DNA from: Polaromonas sp. UBA5171
Lineage (GTDB): Bacteria; Pseudomonadota; Gammaproteobacteria; Burkholderiales; Burkholderiaceae_C
DNA length: 9,194 nucleotides
NCBI GenBank assembly: GCA_002413395.1
Contig: DHWX01000131.1
Span: 6,994-16,187 of the forward strand
Reading direction: 5' to 3'
The stretch's first letter is position 1; each line of letters begins with the position of its first letter. A program made the position numbers and the translations under genes. Below the pieces are notes generated by a model. The model was not told the origin of the DNA and made no database searches. It saw only the letters and a list, made by a program, of their open reading frames with translations. Shown here one piece after another: positions 1 through 7,218 of this stretch.

Positions 1-2
1 GT

Positions 3-428
3 GAAGCCGCGAAGAAGCGGGTCAAGGCAGGCAGACTGCTGCTTGCAGGCAAGGGCTGCGCGCAAGTGGCGTTGGCGGCGGGTGTAGCGCGGCAAACCGT
101 ATACACATGGAAGCGTCTTCTCAATGAAGGCGACATCGATGCACTGCGCTCGGTGCCAGAGCGGGGCCGTCCAGCCCAGCTTGATGAAGAGCAGTTGGCC
201 ACAGTTCGTGCTGCCATATTGCAAAACCCTACCGAGCATGGATTCGGCACAGAACTGTGGACCCTCAAGCGTGTTGGCGCAGTCATTGAACGCTTGCATG
301 GTGTGCGCTTTGGCCAGACGCAGATCTGGCGCATGCTGGGTTCGATGGGCTTTAGCCCGCAAAAGCCGGAGAAGCGTGCCATCGAACGCGATGAGGATGC
401 TGTGCGTTCTTGGAAACGAAGTACCTGA
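3..428 (+). pseudogene. IS630-family transposase, N-terminal fragment (both ends missing)
   Basis: The frame is open from the left edge; it reads E-A-A-K-K-R-V before an internal GTG at 66 that is probably not the real start. It matches the DNA-binding half of IS630-type transposases: a helix-turn-helix (VARQTVYTWKRLLNEG, about residues 29-44 of the visible part), then the conserved linker and winged-helix segment (PERGRPAQLDE, HGFGTELWTLKRV, QTQIWRMLGSMGFSPQKPE, RAIERDE). The family continues after W-K-R-x-T into the DDE catalytic domain, but here a TGA (426-428) follows at once, because the sequence switches at about 420-426 into an unrelated gene on the other strand. The catalytic domain, the transposon ends and any terminal repeats are absent, so this is a dead remnant. 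Family assignment is confident; the exact break position is good to several bases. Confidence 0.88.
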
Positions 429-783
429 TCGTGATCGGCGCGAAATCCTTGATCGGGTCGTAGGGCAGTTTGGCGCGTACACCGGGATTGATGGTGAAAC
501 TGTTGGTCATCAGCAGCAGCGTGTGGCCGTCGGCCGGAGCGCGCGCGACGAACTCGGTGCCGATCACCGTGCCCGCGCCGGGGCGGTTATCAACCAGCAC
601 CTGCTGCCCGAGCGCATCGGACATCTTTTGTCCGATCAGCCGCGCCAGCAAGTCGGCAGTGCCTCCCGGTGAAAACGGTACGACGATGTGCGCCGGTTTG
701 GATGGAAATCCCTGCGCCATCGCAGCAGCAATGCAGAAAATCGACGATACGAAAAACAGCGCCGAACGCAGCCAAATCTTCAT
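424..783 (-). pseudogene. Bug-family (tripartite tricarboxylate transporter type) periplasmic binding protein, 5' fragment
   Basis: ATG at 783 is preceded by a good ribosome-binding sequence (GGGAG, complement of 789-793, 5 bases upstream). The first about 24 residues form a signal peptide (basic MKIWLR, hydrophobic core, A-M-A before Q-G-F-P). The mature part shows Bug-family landmarks: P-S-K-P, IVVPFSPGGTADLLAR, VDNRPGAGTVIGTEFVA, ADGHTLLL, then LPYDPIKDFAPIT. Complete family members are about 320 residues; homology here stops after about 119. The open frame runs on to a stop at 352, but those last residues are antisense to the IS630 transposase fragment. These proteins bind carboxylates and other small organics in the periplasm for uptake; no partner membrane genes (TctA/TctB type) are present. 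It lies in the same direction as the transporter operon, downstream of the M81 gene, so it may once have been its neighbour. Confidence 0.88.
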
Positions 784-1002
784 CTCTACTCCCTCTGTGT
801 CAAGAATAACCGGTTGATCGACTGCATGAATGAAAGCCGTCAGTCGCCTTCAGACTCGCACAAACTGATAGGAAATTCAATTGCCGACTGCAAATATCGC
901 TGCCGTTGGCATGCTTGTCAAGCGTCGATTGCCGATTTCGAAACATGGTTTGTGCGAAACAGCGGACTGGATGCGCCGACCGCCAAGTCAAAGTTGCCCA
1001 GA
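784..1002. other. Non-coding stretch between the Bug fragment and the IS30 pseudogene
   Basis: These 219 bases hold no convincing gene on either strand. They should contain the upstream region of the Bug gene (leftward) and the left end of the IS30-type element (rightward, probably in the last 50-60 bases before 1003). No terminal inverted repeat can be confirmed, because the element's other end is missing. A TTGACA-like hexamer lies too close to the Bug start codon to serve as a promoter, and only a short 6-base inverted repeat (819-824 with 841-846) stands out. Confidence 0.5.
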
Positions 1003-1910
1003 ATGACCTATACACATCTCACCCAAGACGAACGCTACCAGATTGCCATTCTTGCCAAAGCCAGTCATGGCCAAAGCGCTATTGCTCAATTGATGAACCG
1101 ACACAAATCAACCATCAGTCGCGAACTGCGCCGCAACCGCGGTCTTCGCGGCTATCGACCCAAACAGGCGCATGAGTTCTCACAGGGCCGCATGAGTGCC
1201 TGTAAGAACGGCCCTCGCGTTGCTGCCAAGACATGGGCCGTGGTGGCATCTAACTTGCTGAAACCTGGAGCCCAGAGCAGATCAGTGGCTACCTCAAAGT
1301 CAATGGACAGCCCGGCGTCAACCATGAGAGCATCTACCGGCGCATCTGCGCTGACAAGTCTGCCGGTGGCACACTGCATCGGACCCTGCGCTGTCAGAAG
1401 GCCCGCAAAAAATGATACGGGGGACGCGAGCGACGCGGCACCATTCCCAACCAGGTCTCGATTGATCTGCGCCCCAACGTCGTGGCCGAGCGTGCGCGAT
1501 TTGGTGACTGGCAGGCTGACCTGGTCATCGGCGCCAGACAGAAGCAGGCGCTCGTTACGATGAACGAGCGCACGTCTCGCTACTCTTCGATTGCCCACGT
1601 TCCATTCAAGACTGCGCAAGCCGTGTCGGACACCATGATCTTCTTGTTGAAGCCTTTTGCGCCCTGCGTGCACACATTGACCACCGATAACGGCAAAGAG
1701 TTCGCCCAGCATGAACGAATCGCCTCAGCCCTGGATGCTGACTTCTTCTTCGCCCATCCGTATTCCTCCTGGGAGCGCGGTGCCAACGAGAACATGAACG
1801 GACTTATTCGCCAGTTCTTTCCAAAGAAAATGTGCTTCGATTCCATCACAGCCAAGGACATCGCCTTCGCCATGCACCGCCTCAATCATCGCCCCAGAAA
1901 ATACCTCTCA
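1003..1910 (+). pseudogene. IS30-family transposase pseudogene (frameshift, in-frame stop, 3' truncation)
   Basis: ATG at 1003 opens a typical IS30 N-terminus: MTYTHLTQDERYQIAIL, then a helix-turn-helix ending in RHKSTISRELRRNRGLRGYRP. After codon 87 (AAA, 1261-1263) the homology moves to another frame, resuming at TGG 1266 (W-S-P-E-Q-I-S-G-Y-L), as expected from loss of one base near 1264-1265. In that second frame a TGA at 1413-1415 interrupts K-A-R-K-K / Y-G-G-R-E-R-R, where the family normally has a sense codon. Beyond it the catalytic core is intact in sequence: D in DWQADLVIG (codon about 1518), D in TTDNGKEF (about 1686) and E in ERGANENMNG (about 1788), the last two separated by 33 residues as in IS30 DDE enzymes. 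Homology ends after MHRLNHRPRKYLS at about 1905; the last stretch and right end of the element are missing. The frame runs on to 2021 only as antisense of the M81 gene. It cannot make a working transposase. Confidence 0.9.
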
Positions 1911-3404
1911 AAATTCGACGACAGAATCAAGTGGATAAATAGGCCGGCGAATTTTCTTGAATGGAAACAGCGCATAATTCGAACTCGTCGGGCCGCCGGA
2001 ATCGGAATCGCATTCGACTAATCCCTTACTGATGGGGCCGAACACCGGCCGGCAATACATGCGGGACTTCAGCAGCAAGTAGGTTTTTTCCGAAGGCGCA
2101 ATCCCGACGCTGGTATAGATTCCGAGATCATACGGTTCAACCCGCTCTTCGGTAACGACGATCTGAGCGGCACCGATATCGAACAGTACGGTGCGCCCCA
2201 TTCTGACAGTCGATCCGGTGTAGATTGGCCCGCTCACGCAAAACTCGCCCGCGCTAATGGCCCGCACAACGCCGGTCAATACGGTCGGCGTCTTGGCCAG
2301 TCCTTGCGCCTTCAGCATGGTCTTGTTGCCGAGCGCAACCGTGACCGTGGCGCCGATACCAGCCGCCACCAATCGGGCCACCGCCTCTGCATCGCATACA
2401 GGCCCGACGGCGATATCGGTCAGGCCCGCTTGCAGCACAGCCTCCAGCACATCCATTGTGTCGCAGCTGCCACCCGACATGACATTGTCACTATGATCGA
2501 GCAACAGCACTGGCCCGGGCCCGGCGCCACCCGCAAGTTCCTGCGCGCGCTGCACCGATCGTGCGAGCGGCTCGCTGGCATAGATGAATCCCTCGCGGTC
2601 GTTCCACATCTGATGCGAAATGCGGGCCGCGACCGCATCGGCGCGATCGGAATTTCGGTCTGCCACGACCACTACCGACATGCCGGCACCTTCAAAATCA
2701 GCGAGCGAAAAACCAGCCATGATCGACACCGCCAGAATGCCGGGTTCGGCTTCGGCCGCGAGCGCCGCGTCGACCGCGCGCTGCATCGCAGCGGCCGAGG
2801 TATTGCTCATGAGGGTATGCGACAACAGGGGCAATTGGCGCCATGCGATCACGGGCGCGATGCGCTGCTCGATCATATCGACCAGCAAGCGCCCCGCATG
2901 CGCTCCGGTTTCATACATATCGATATGCGGGTAGGTCTTGAAGCCGACAATGATGTCGCAATTGTCGACCATCTTTTGCGTCAGGTTGCCATGCAAGTCA
3001 AGGGCGACGCACATCGGTACGGCAGGCGCGATGTGGCGGATTTTTTCCAGCAGGTTGCCCTCCCCGTCCCCGGCCTGTTCCGCGACCATCGCACCATGCA
3101 AATCCAGCATGATGGCGTCACAACCTCCTGCAACGGCGGCGAGAATGGACTCGCATATCGCCTCGTAGGCTTCGGCAGCGACCGTGCCGCTGGGGTTGGC
3201 CATTGCAGCCACCGGTGTGACGACCGTGGCCCCCAGAACGGATTCTGCAATATCCAGAAACGCGCCCATTGCGGTGCGCGCGCCTTTCTGGTCGCGGTAC
3301 GCGTCTTCGTTCCACATCGGAGCAAAGGCCGAAAGAGGTGTCTCGATGGGCGAAAAGGTATTGGTCTCGTGATTGAAGCGGGCGATGACAATCTTGCGTG
3401 GCAT
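1908..3404 (-). CDS. M81-family metallopeptidase, MlrC-like
   Basis: A 498-residue protein, close to the usual length for MlrC/M81 proteins, whose founding member is the microcystin-degradation enzyme MlrC; most members act on unknown substrates. ATG at 3404 is fixed by an AGGAG eight bases upstream. Visible features: FNHETNTF (residues 10-17), DLHGAM (101-106) and ALDLHGN (134-140), which carry the Asp/His residues expected to bind zinc; GFKTYPHIDMYETG (154-167); DHSDNVMSGGSCDT (303-316) at the start of the C-terminal domain; and the C-terminal signature ECDSDSGGPTSSNYALFPF (464-482). No signal peptide, so probably cytoplasmic. It is the last gene of the transporter operon, 65 bases after the amidohydrolase. 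Its end (PLDSVVEF, stop at 1908) abuts the truncated IS30 pseudogene; the last few residues could be junction-derived, but the protein looks essentially complete. Hydrolysis of a small peptide or amide imported by the ABC transporter is an inference. Confidence 0.92.
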   Translation of the reverse strand: MPRKIVIARFNHETNTFSPIETPLSAFAPMWNEDAYRDQKGARTAMGAFLDIAESVLGATVVTPVAAMANPSGTVAAEAYEAICESILAAVAGGCDAIMLDLHGAMVAEQAGDGEGNLLEKIRHIAPAVPMCVALDLHGNLTQKMVDNCDIIVGFKTYPHIDMYETGAHAGRLLVDMIEQRIAPVIAWRQLPLLSHTLMSNTSAAAMQRAVDAALAAEAEPGILAVSIMAGFSLADFEGAGMSVVVVADRNSDRADAVAARISHQMWNDREGFIYASEPLARSVQRAQELAGGAGPGPVLLLDHSDNVMSGGSCDTMDVLEAVLQAGLTDIAVGPVCDAEAVARLVAAGIGATVTVALGNKTMLKAQGLAKTPTVLTGVVRAISAGEFCVSGPIYTGSTVRMGRTVLFDIGAAQIVVTEERVEPYDLGIYTSVGIAPSEKTYLLLKSRMYCRPVFGPISKGLVECDSDSGGPTSSNYALFPFKKIRRPIYPLDSVVEF

Positions 3405-3412
3405 GGTGTTGG

Positions 3413-3417
3413 CTCCT
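3413..3417 (-). promoter_or_regulatory. Shine-Dalgarno site of the M81 gene
   Basis: The minus strand reads AGGAG here, eight bases before the ATG at 3404. It settles the start codon and shows that this gene has its own strong initiation signal rather than depending on coupling to the upstream hydrolase. Confidence 0.75.
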
Positions 3418-3469
3418 GCTGAGGCTAAGGATGAGGCGGGTTGCGATTGAGCGAGACAGCTGCGTGCCG

Positions 3470-4732
3470 TCAGGCCGCGCGGGTCGCGCGGGTCGCCGAC
3501 AGCATCGCCTGCAGCAGCACGTTGGCGCCAGCCTCCAGGTGCGCCGGATCTGCATCTTCGATCTCGTTGTGGCTAATGCCCTCTTTGCATGGCACGAAAA
3601 TCATGCCGGATGGAGCGACCCGCGCGGCGTAGATCGCGTCATGGCCCGCACCCGATACCACGTCCATCGTCGAGTAACCGAGCGTGGCGACCGCGTCCCT
3701 CACCGCGCCGACGCAATCGGAATGAAACGGACACGGCGCAAAATGGGACACCTGCTCAAGCGCGATGCCAAGCCCGCTCTCGCTGCCGGTACACGTAACA
3801 TAATCGTGCAGATCCTGATTCATGCGGGCCAGCAGGTCCTCGGACACATTGCGAAGATCGATCGAGAATTTCACCTGGCCGGGGATTACATTGCGGCTAT
3901 TGGGCATGACCTGCACCATGCCAACCGTACCGCGCCCGTATGGCGGATAGCGATTAGCGATTGCAACGACCTCTTGCATGATACGGGTCGCGACCTGCAG
4001 CGCATCCTTGCGGATCGCCATCGGCGTCGGGCCGGCATGCGACTCGAAGCCGGTCACCACGCAGTCATACCAGGTCAGTCCCAGCACAGCGGGCACCACG
4101 CCGATCACGCAGCCGGCGTTTTCCAGCACCGGACCTTGTTCGATGTGGGTTTCGAAATAAGCGCCGATCGGATGCTGTCCCGGCACCTCGGTCCCGACAT
4201 ACCCGATGCGCGCCAATTCTCCCTGTACCGATTTGCCAGAGATATCCGTCGCAGCATACGCATGGTCCAAAGAGAATGCGCCACAAAAGACACCGGAGCC
4301 CATCATCACCGGAACAAAGCGCGAGCCTTCCTCGTTGGTCCAGACCACCACTTCGAGCGGCGCTTCGGTTTGGATGCCGTGTTCATTCAACGTTCGAATG
4401 ACTTCCAGTCCTGCGAGGACGCCGTAGTTGCCGTCGAATTTACCGCCGGTCGGCTGGGTGTCGATATGCGAGCCGGTCACAACAGGCGGCCGCGTGTTGT
4501 CGCGCCCGGGGCGGCGCATGAAAATATTGCCGATCTGATCGATCGTGACCGTCATGCCTTCGGCGCGCGCCCAACCGGATACCAGATCGCGTGCCTGCCG
4601 GTCGAGGTCGGAGAGCGCCAGCCGGCACACCCCGCCTTTAGGCGTTGCGCCGATCTGCGCCAGGTCCATCAAGGATTGCCACAAGCGCGGTCCCTTGATG
4701 CGCAAGGTATCCAGAAAGAGCTCGGTTTTCAT
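3470..4732 (-). CDS. M20-family Zn-dependent amidohydrolase (N-carbamoyl-L-amino acid hydrolase / allantoate amidohydrolase type)
   Basis: 420 residues, the usual length for the AmaB/HyuC/AllC group, which hydrolyse N-carbamoyl amino acids, allantoate, beta-ureidopropionate or related amides using two metal ions. ATG at 4732 was chosen because M-K-T-E-L-F begins the family-like sequence; the open frame extends 77 codons further upstream, but only as a shadow of livF. The metal-binding set is complete: His89 in GSHIDTQPTGGKFDG, Asp100, Glu134/Glu135 in WTNEEGSRF, His196 in ETHIEQGPVLE and His388 in GISHNE. The dimerisation-domain loop SHAGPTP (231-237) and SGAGHDA (360-366) are also present. 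No signal peptide, so cytoplasmic. It starts 25 bases after livF ends, with no clear Shine-Dalgarno sequence in the gap, suggesting dependence on upstream translation. The C-terminus ends T-R-A-T-R-A-A, from a 9-base tandem duplication. The exact substrate cannot be told from sequence. Confidence 0.93.
   Translation of the reverse strand: MKTELFLDTLRIKGPRLWQSLMDLAQIGATPKGGVCRLALSDLDRQARDLVSGWARAEGMTVTIDQIGNIFMRRPGRDNTRPPVVTGSHIDTQPTGGKFDGNYGVLAGLEVIRTLNEHGIQTEAPLEVVVWTNEEGSRFVPVMMGSGVFCGAFSLDHAYAATDISGKSVQGELARIGYVGTEVPGQHPIGAYFETHIEQGPVLENAGCVIGVVPAVLGLTWYDCVVTGFESHAGPTPMAIRKDALQVATRIMQEVVAIANRYPPYGRGTVGMVQVMPNSRNVIPGQVKFSIDLRNVSEDLLARMNQDLHDYVTCTGSESGLGIALEQVSHFAPCPFHSDCVGAVRDAVATLGYSTMDVVSGAGHDAIYAARVAPSGMIFVPCKEGISHNEIEDADPAHLEAGANVLLQAMLSATRATRAA
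3476..3493. repeat. 9-bp perfect tandem duplication at the 3' end of the hydrolase gene
   Basis: CGCGCGGGT occurs twice in direct succession (3476-3484 and 3485-3493). It keeps frame and gives the repeated T-R-A at the protein's C-terminus, beyond the catalytic core. It looks like a slippage product and may vary between strains. Confidence 0.6.
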
Positions 4733-4757
4733 AGTGTTTGTGATTGCGGGTTGAATG

Positions 4758-5462
4758 TCATAGGGCGATGCTGACACCGAGATAACGGTCTTTGACGCTG
4801 CCGTCCGCCAAAAACTCGGCGTTGGTTGCCTCGTAAACAATGCGTCCCTGCTCGATGATGTAGTGCCGATCGGCGAGCTGGGTGCAGACTTGCAGATTTT
4901 GTTCGACCAGGATGATGGGCATGCCCGCCGCCTTGATCTGCTTAAGCTGCGCCACGATTTCATCGACGATCACGGGGGCCAGGCCTTCGACTGGTTCATC
5001 CAGCATTAAAACCTTGGGGTGCGTCGTCAACGCGCGTCCAATCGCGAGCATTTGTTGCTCCCCTCCGGATAACTGCGCCCCGCTGTTTTTGCGACGCTCT
5101 TTCAGTCTCGGGAAAATCGTATAAATATCCGCCAGTTGCCATGGAGAGTCTTTGCGAGCAGCCATTTTCAGATTTTCTTCGACGCTCAACAGTTTGAAAA
5201 TACCGCGATGCTCAGGAACCAGGCATACCCCGAGTGCGGCAATGCGATGGGTCGGCAATCCTGCGACATTGTTGCCCATGAACCAGATATTCCCCTGCCG
5301 CGGTGGCACCACGCCAACAATGGTTTTCAGTGTCGTCGTTTTGCCCGCGCCATTGCGGCCGAGAAGCGTGATGACCTCACCTTCGTCAACGGCAATCGAG
5401 ATGCCCTGAATGATATGACTCTTGCCGTAATAACCGTGAATGTCCTGCGTTTCCAGTATCAT
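4758..5462 (-). CDS. livF: Liv-type ABC transporter ATP-binding protein LivF
   Basis: 234 residues, the standard LivF length. One of the two ATPase subunits that drive import of branched-chain amino acids or related amides and ureides through the LivH-LivM channel, on the cytoplasmic face of the inner membrane. Walker A GRNGAGKTT (35-43), the LivF-typical PEHRGIF (83-89), ABC signature LSGGEQQ (131-137), Walker B VLMLDEP (151-157) and the LVEQN switch region (185-189), where LivF proteins normally carry Gln instead of the His of other ABC ATPases. All functional motifs are intact. The ATG at 5462 overlaps the livG stop by four bases (ATGA), so translation is probably coupled. The C-terminal R-Y-L-G-V is typical for the subfamily. 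Co-occurrence with two amidase-like enzymes suggests a substrate other than plain leucine. Confidence 0.96.
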   Translation of the reverse strand: MILETQDIHGYYGKSHIIQGISIAVDEGEVITLLGRNGAGKTTTLKTIVGVVPPRQGNIWFMGNNVAGLPTHRIAALGVCLVPEHRGIFKLLSVEENLKMAARKDSPWQLADIYTIFPRLKERRKNSGAQLSGGEQQMLAIGRALTTHPKVLMLDEPVEGLAPVIVDEIVAQLKQIKAAGMPIILVEQNLQVCTQLADRHYIIEQGRIVYEATNAEFLADGSVKDRYLGVSIAL

Positions 5463-6226
5463 GCGCCGCCCCCGGTAATCATGCTGCCCAGATATGCGTG
5501 GCGTACGCGCTCATCATTCCGGATCTCGTCGGGCGTGCCCTCGACCAGCACCTGCCCCAGTTGCATGACGGTGACGGTATCTGAAATATCCATCACGATA
5601 TCCATGTTGTGCTCGATTAAAACCACCGTGTACTCCTCGCGCAAACCGCAGATCAGACGTTTCATGGCGCCAATGTCATCGATTCCCATGCCCGAGGTCG
5701 GTTCATCCAGAAAAATCACTTTTGGCTGCCCGGCCATCGCCATGCCCACTTCGAGACGGCGCTGTTGCCCGTGCGAGAGTTCTCCTGCCGCGCGGGTGGC
5801 GACGGCGCCGAGGTTAAGACGCTTAAGCAAGACGTCCACTGTCTCAGCAGCTGCAGTAAACGACTCCGCCGAACGCCACAAATGAAACGCCTGCGCCGGA
5901 TTGCGGCCTTGCGCCGCCAGGCGAAGATTTTCATGGACGCTCAGGTTCGGAAAGAGGCTGGTTACCTGGAATGAGCGTGTCAACCCTTTGAGGACCCTTT
6001 TGTATCCCGGAAGATGCGACACCTCCTCGCCGTCAACGATGATGCTTCCTTCGCTGATCGGCACGGCACCGGTCATCGTGTTAAACAGCGTCGTTTTACC
6101 GGCGCCGTTGGGGCCGATGACCGAGTGCACGGTGCGCGGCATCACATTGAGCGTGACGCCATTGACTGCAGTGAACTTACCGTAGCGTTTCACCACATTG
6201 ACTGCCTGCAGAATCGGGACAGTCAT
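5459..6226 (-). CDS. livG: Liv-type ABC transporter ATP-binding protein LivG
   Basis: 255 residues, normal for LivG, the second ATPase subunit, pairing with LivF beneath the LivH-LivM permease. Walker A GPNGAGKTT (38-46), Q-loop Gln87 in TRSFQVTSLF, ABC signature LSHGQQ (150-155), Walker B VIFLDEP (170-176), the LivG-like TSGM after it, and H-loop His206 in LIEHNMD. The C-terminal VRHAYLGS is the usual LivG ending. ATG at 6226 shares one base with the livM stop (TGATG) and has AGGAG eight bases upstream. The frame is open for 52 codons further upstream, but that part overlaps livM out of frame and carries no homology, so it was excluded. Confidence 0.96.
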   Translation of the reverse strand: MTVPILQAVNVVKRYGKFTAVNGVTLNVMPRTVHSVIGPNGAGKTTLFNTMTGAVPISEGSIIVDGEEVSHLPGYKRVLKGLTRSFQVTSLFPNLSVHENLRLAAQGRNPAQAFHLWRSAESFTAAAETVDVLLKRLNLGAVATRAAGELSHGQQRRLEVGMAMAGQPKVIFLDEPTSGMGIDDIGAMKRLICGLREEYTVVLIEHNMDIVMDISDTVTVMQLGQVLVEGTPDEIRNDERVRHAYLGSMITGGGA

Positions 6227-7218
6227 CAATTCTTCTCCTGCTTGACGCCGGATGAATCTCTGGGACCGCGATGCGGCTTCAGGCGCTGGACAAGTTGCAC
6301 GCCGAGACCCCACAGCCCTTTCTGCATGTAGAGGCTGACGGCAATCAGCAAGATCCCGAGCAGCATCAACCATCGCGGCCACAGCGTGGAAAGCCAGTCT
6401 CCCACCAGTACATAAAACGCTGCACCCAGCACCGACGCGAAAAGATTTCCGGTACCGCCAATGACCGTCATGATCAAGATCGATTCGCTGGCGTGGTATT
6501 CGATGTTAGACAGCGGTGCGATCCCGGTCAGCATTGTGTACAGTGCCCCGGCCAACCCGGTGACGGCGCCCGATATCATGAAGGCGATCAGCTTGAACGA
6601 CTTGATGTCGTAACCGATTGCCGCGGCACGCGTCTCGTTGTCGCGGATCGCCAGCAGGGTACGGCCGAGCACAGAATCGGCTACACGCTGCAGCAGCGCA
6701 AACGCAATAACGAAAATAACCGCGACGGCGCTGTAGTATTGCCACGGCGTCGAAGTGGGAATCAGGGTAACACCGAACAAGGAAAGCGGCGGGCGAGGAA
6801 TGTTTAACAGGCCGTTGTCGCCGCCGGTAATATCCTTGAGCGTATAAGCCAAAAAGTAAAACATCTGCGCGAACGCCAGGGTCAGCATCACGAAATAAAC
6901 GCCGCGCTGGCGGATCGAAAACCAGCCGACGACCAGGGCCGCGACCGCACCGACGACCATCGCAGCCAGCAGCGCAGCTAGTAGCGGCACCCGCATATAC
7001 AACAGGGCGAGCCCGGCGGCATAGCTGCCCAGGCCTAGAAAAATACCTTGACCGAACGACATCAGCCCTGTGTAGCCGAGCAGCAGATTGCATCCCAATG
7101 CAGCCAGCGCAAAGATCAGCACTTCCGTCGCCAGAGAAGCCGAGCTCAGCATCGCGGGTAACAGCAGTACGGTCACAATCGACAGGAGGAGATAGCGGTA
7201 ACGCTTCAATACGTTCAT
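6226..7218 (-). CDS. livM: Liv-type ABC transporter permease LivM
   Basis: 330 residues, strongly hydrophobic, with roughly ten membrane segments. Family landmarks: GCNLLLGYTGLMSFGQGIFLGLGSYA (42-67), RQRGVYFVMLTLAFAQMF (103-120), TGGDNGL (131-137), the cytoplasmic coupling loop SVLGRTLLAIRDNETRAAAIGYD (182-204) that contacts the ATPases, and ESILIMTVIGGTGNLFASVLGA (245-266). Together with LivH it forms the membrane channel. The start is ATG 7218, which overlaps the livH stop by four bases (ATGA) and has GGAAAG just upstream. The reading frame is open far beyond this (to 7902), but that part is a shadow of livH. The C-terminus (residues about 313-330, H-R-G-P-R to Q-E-K-N) is a short charged cytoplasmic tail. 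Confidence 0.96.
   Translation of the reverse strand: MNVLKRYRYLLLSIVTVLLLPAMLSSASLATEVLIFALAALGCNLLLGYTGLMSFGQGIFLGLGSYAAGLALLYMRVPLLAALLAAMVVGAVAALVVGWFSIRQRGVYFVMLTLAFAQMFYFLAYTLKDITGGDNGLLNIPRPPLSLFGVTLIPTSTPWQYYSAVAVIFVIAFALLQRVADSVLGRTLLAIRDNETRAAAIGYDIKSFKLIAFMISGAVTGLAGALYTMLTGIAPLSNIEYHASESILIMTVIGGTGNLFASVLGAAFYVLVGDWLSTLWPRWLMLLGILLIAVSLYMQKGLWGLGVQLVQRLKPHRGPRDSSGVKQEKN
6235..6239 (-). promoter_or_regulatory. Shine-Dalgarno site of livG
   Basis: AGGAG on the minus strand, eight bases before the ATG at 6226 and inside the last codons of livM. It supports the short livG start over the upstream-extended frame. Confidence 0.7.

Noticed and set aside
819..846. Short inverted repeat CGACTG/CAGTCG upstream of the Bug gene as an operator or IS end
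   Set aside because: Only six bases pair across a 16-base gap, too weak to distinguish from chance.
865..893. Possible leftward promoter (TTGCAG, 17-base spacer, TATCAG) upstream of the Bug gene
   Set aside because: Both boxes match the consensus only partly, and such matches are frequent by chance. There is no supporting conservation.
1405..1415. A6 run immediately followed by TGA in the IS30 gene, as a possible programmed frameshift site
   Set aside because: IS30 homology is in the same frame before and after the A6-TGA, so a frameshift there would not restore the protein. It is a nonsense change, and IS30 elements normally use a single frame.
2304..3422. A 372-codon open frame on the plus strand opposite the M81 gene
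   Set aside because: It has no family resemblance and a low-complexity, Arg/His-rich composition; the opposite strand encodes a clear M81 protein.
3398..4774. A 458-codon open frame on the plus strand opposite the hydrolase gene
   Set aside because: It is rich in His, Arg and Ala with no recognisable domain, and lies antisense to a gene with a complete catalytic set. Such frames arise from the codon bias of GC-rich genes.
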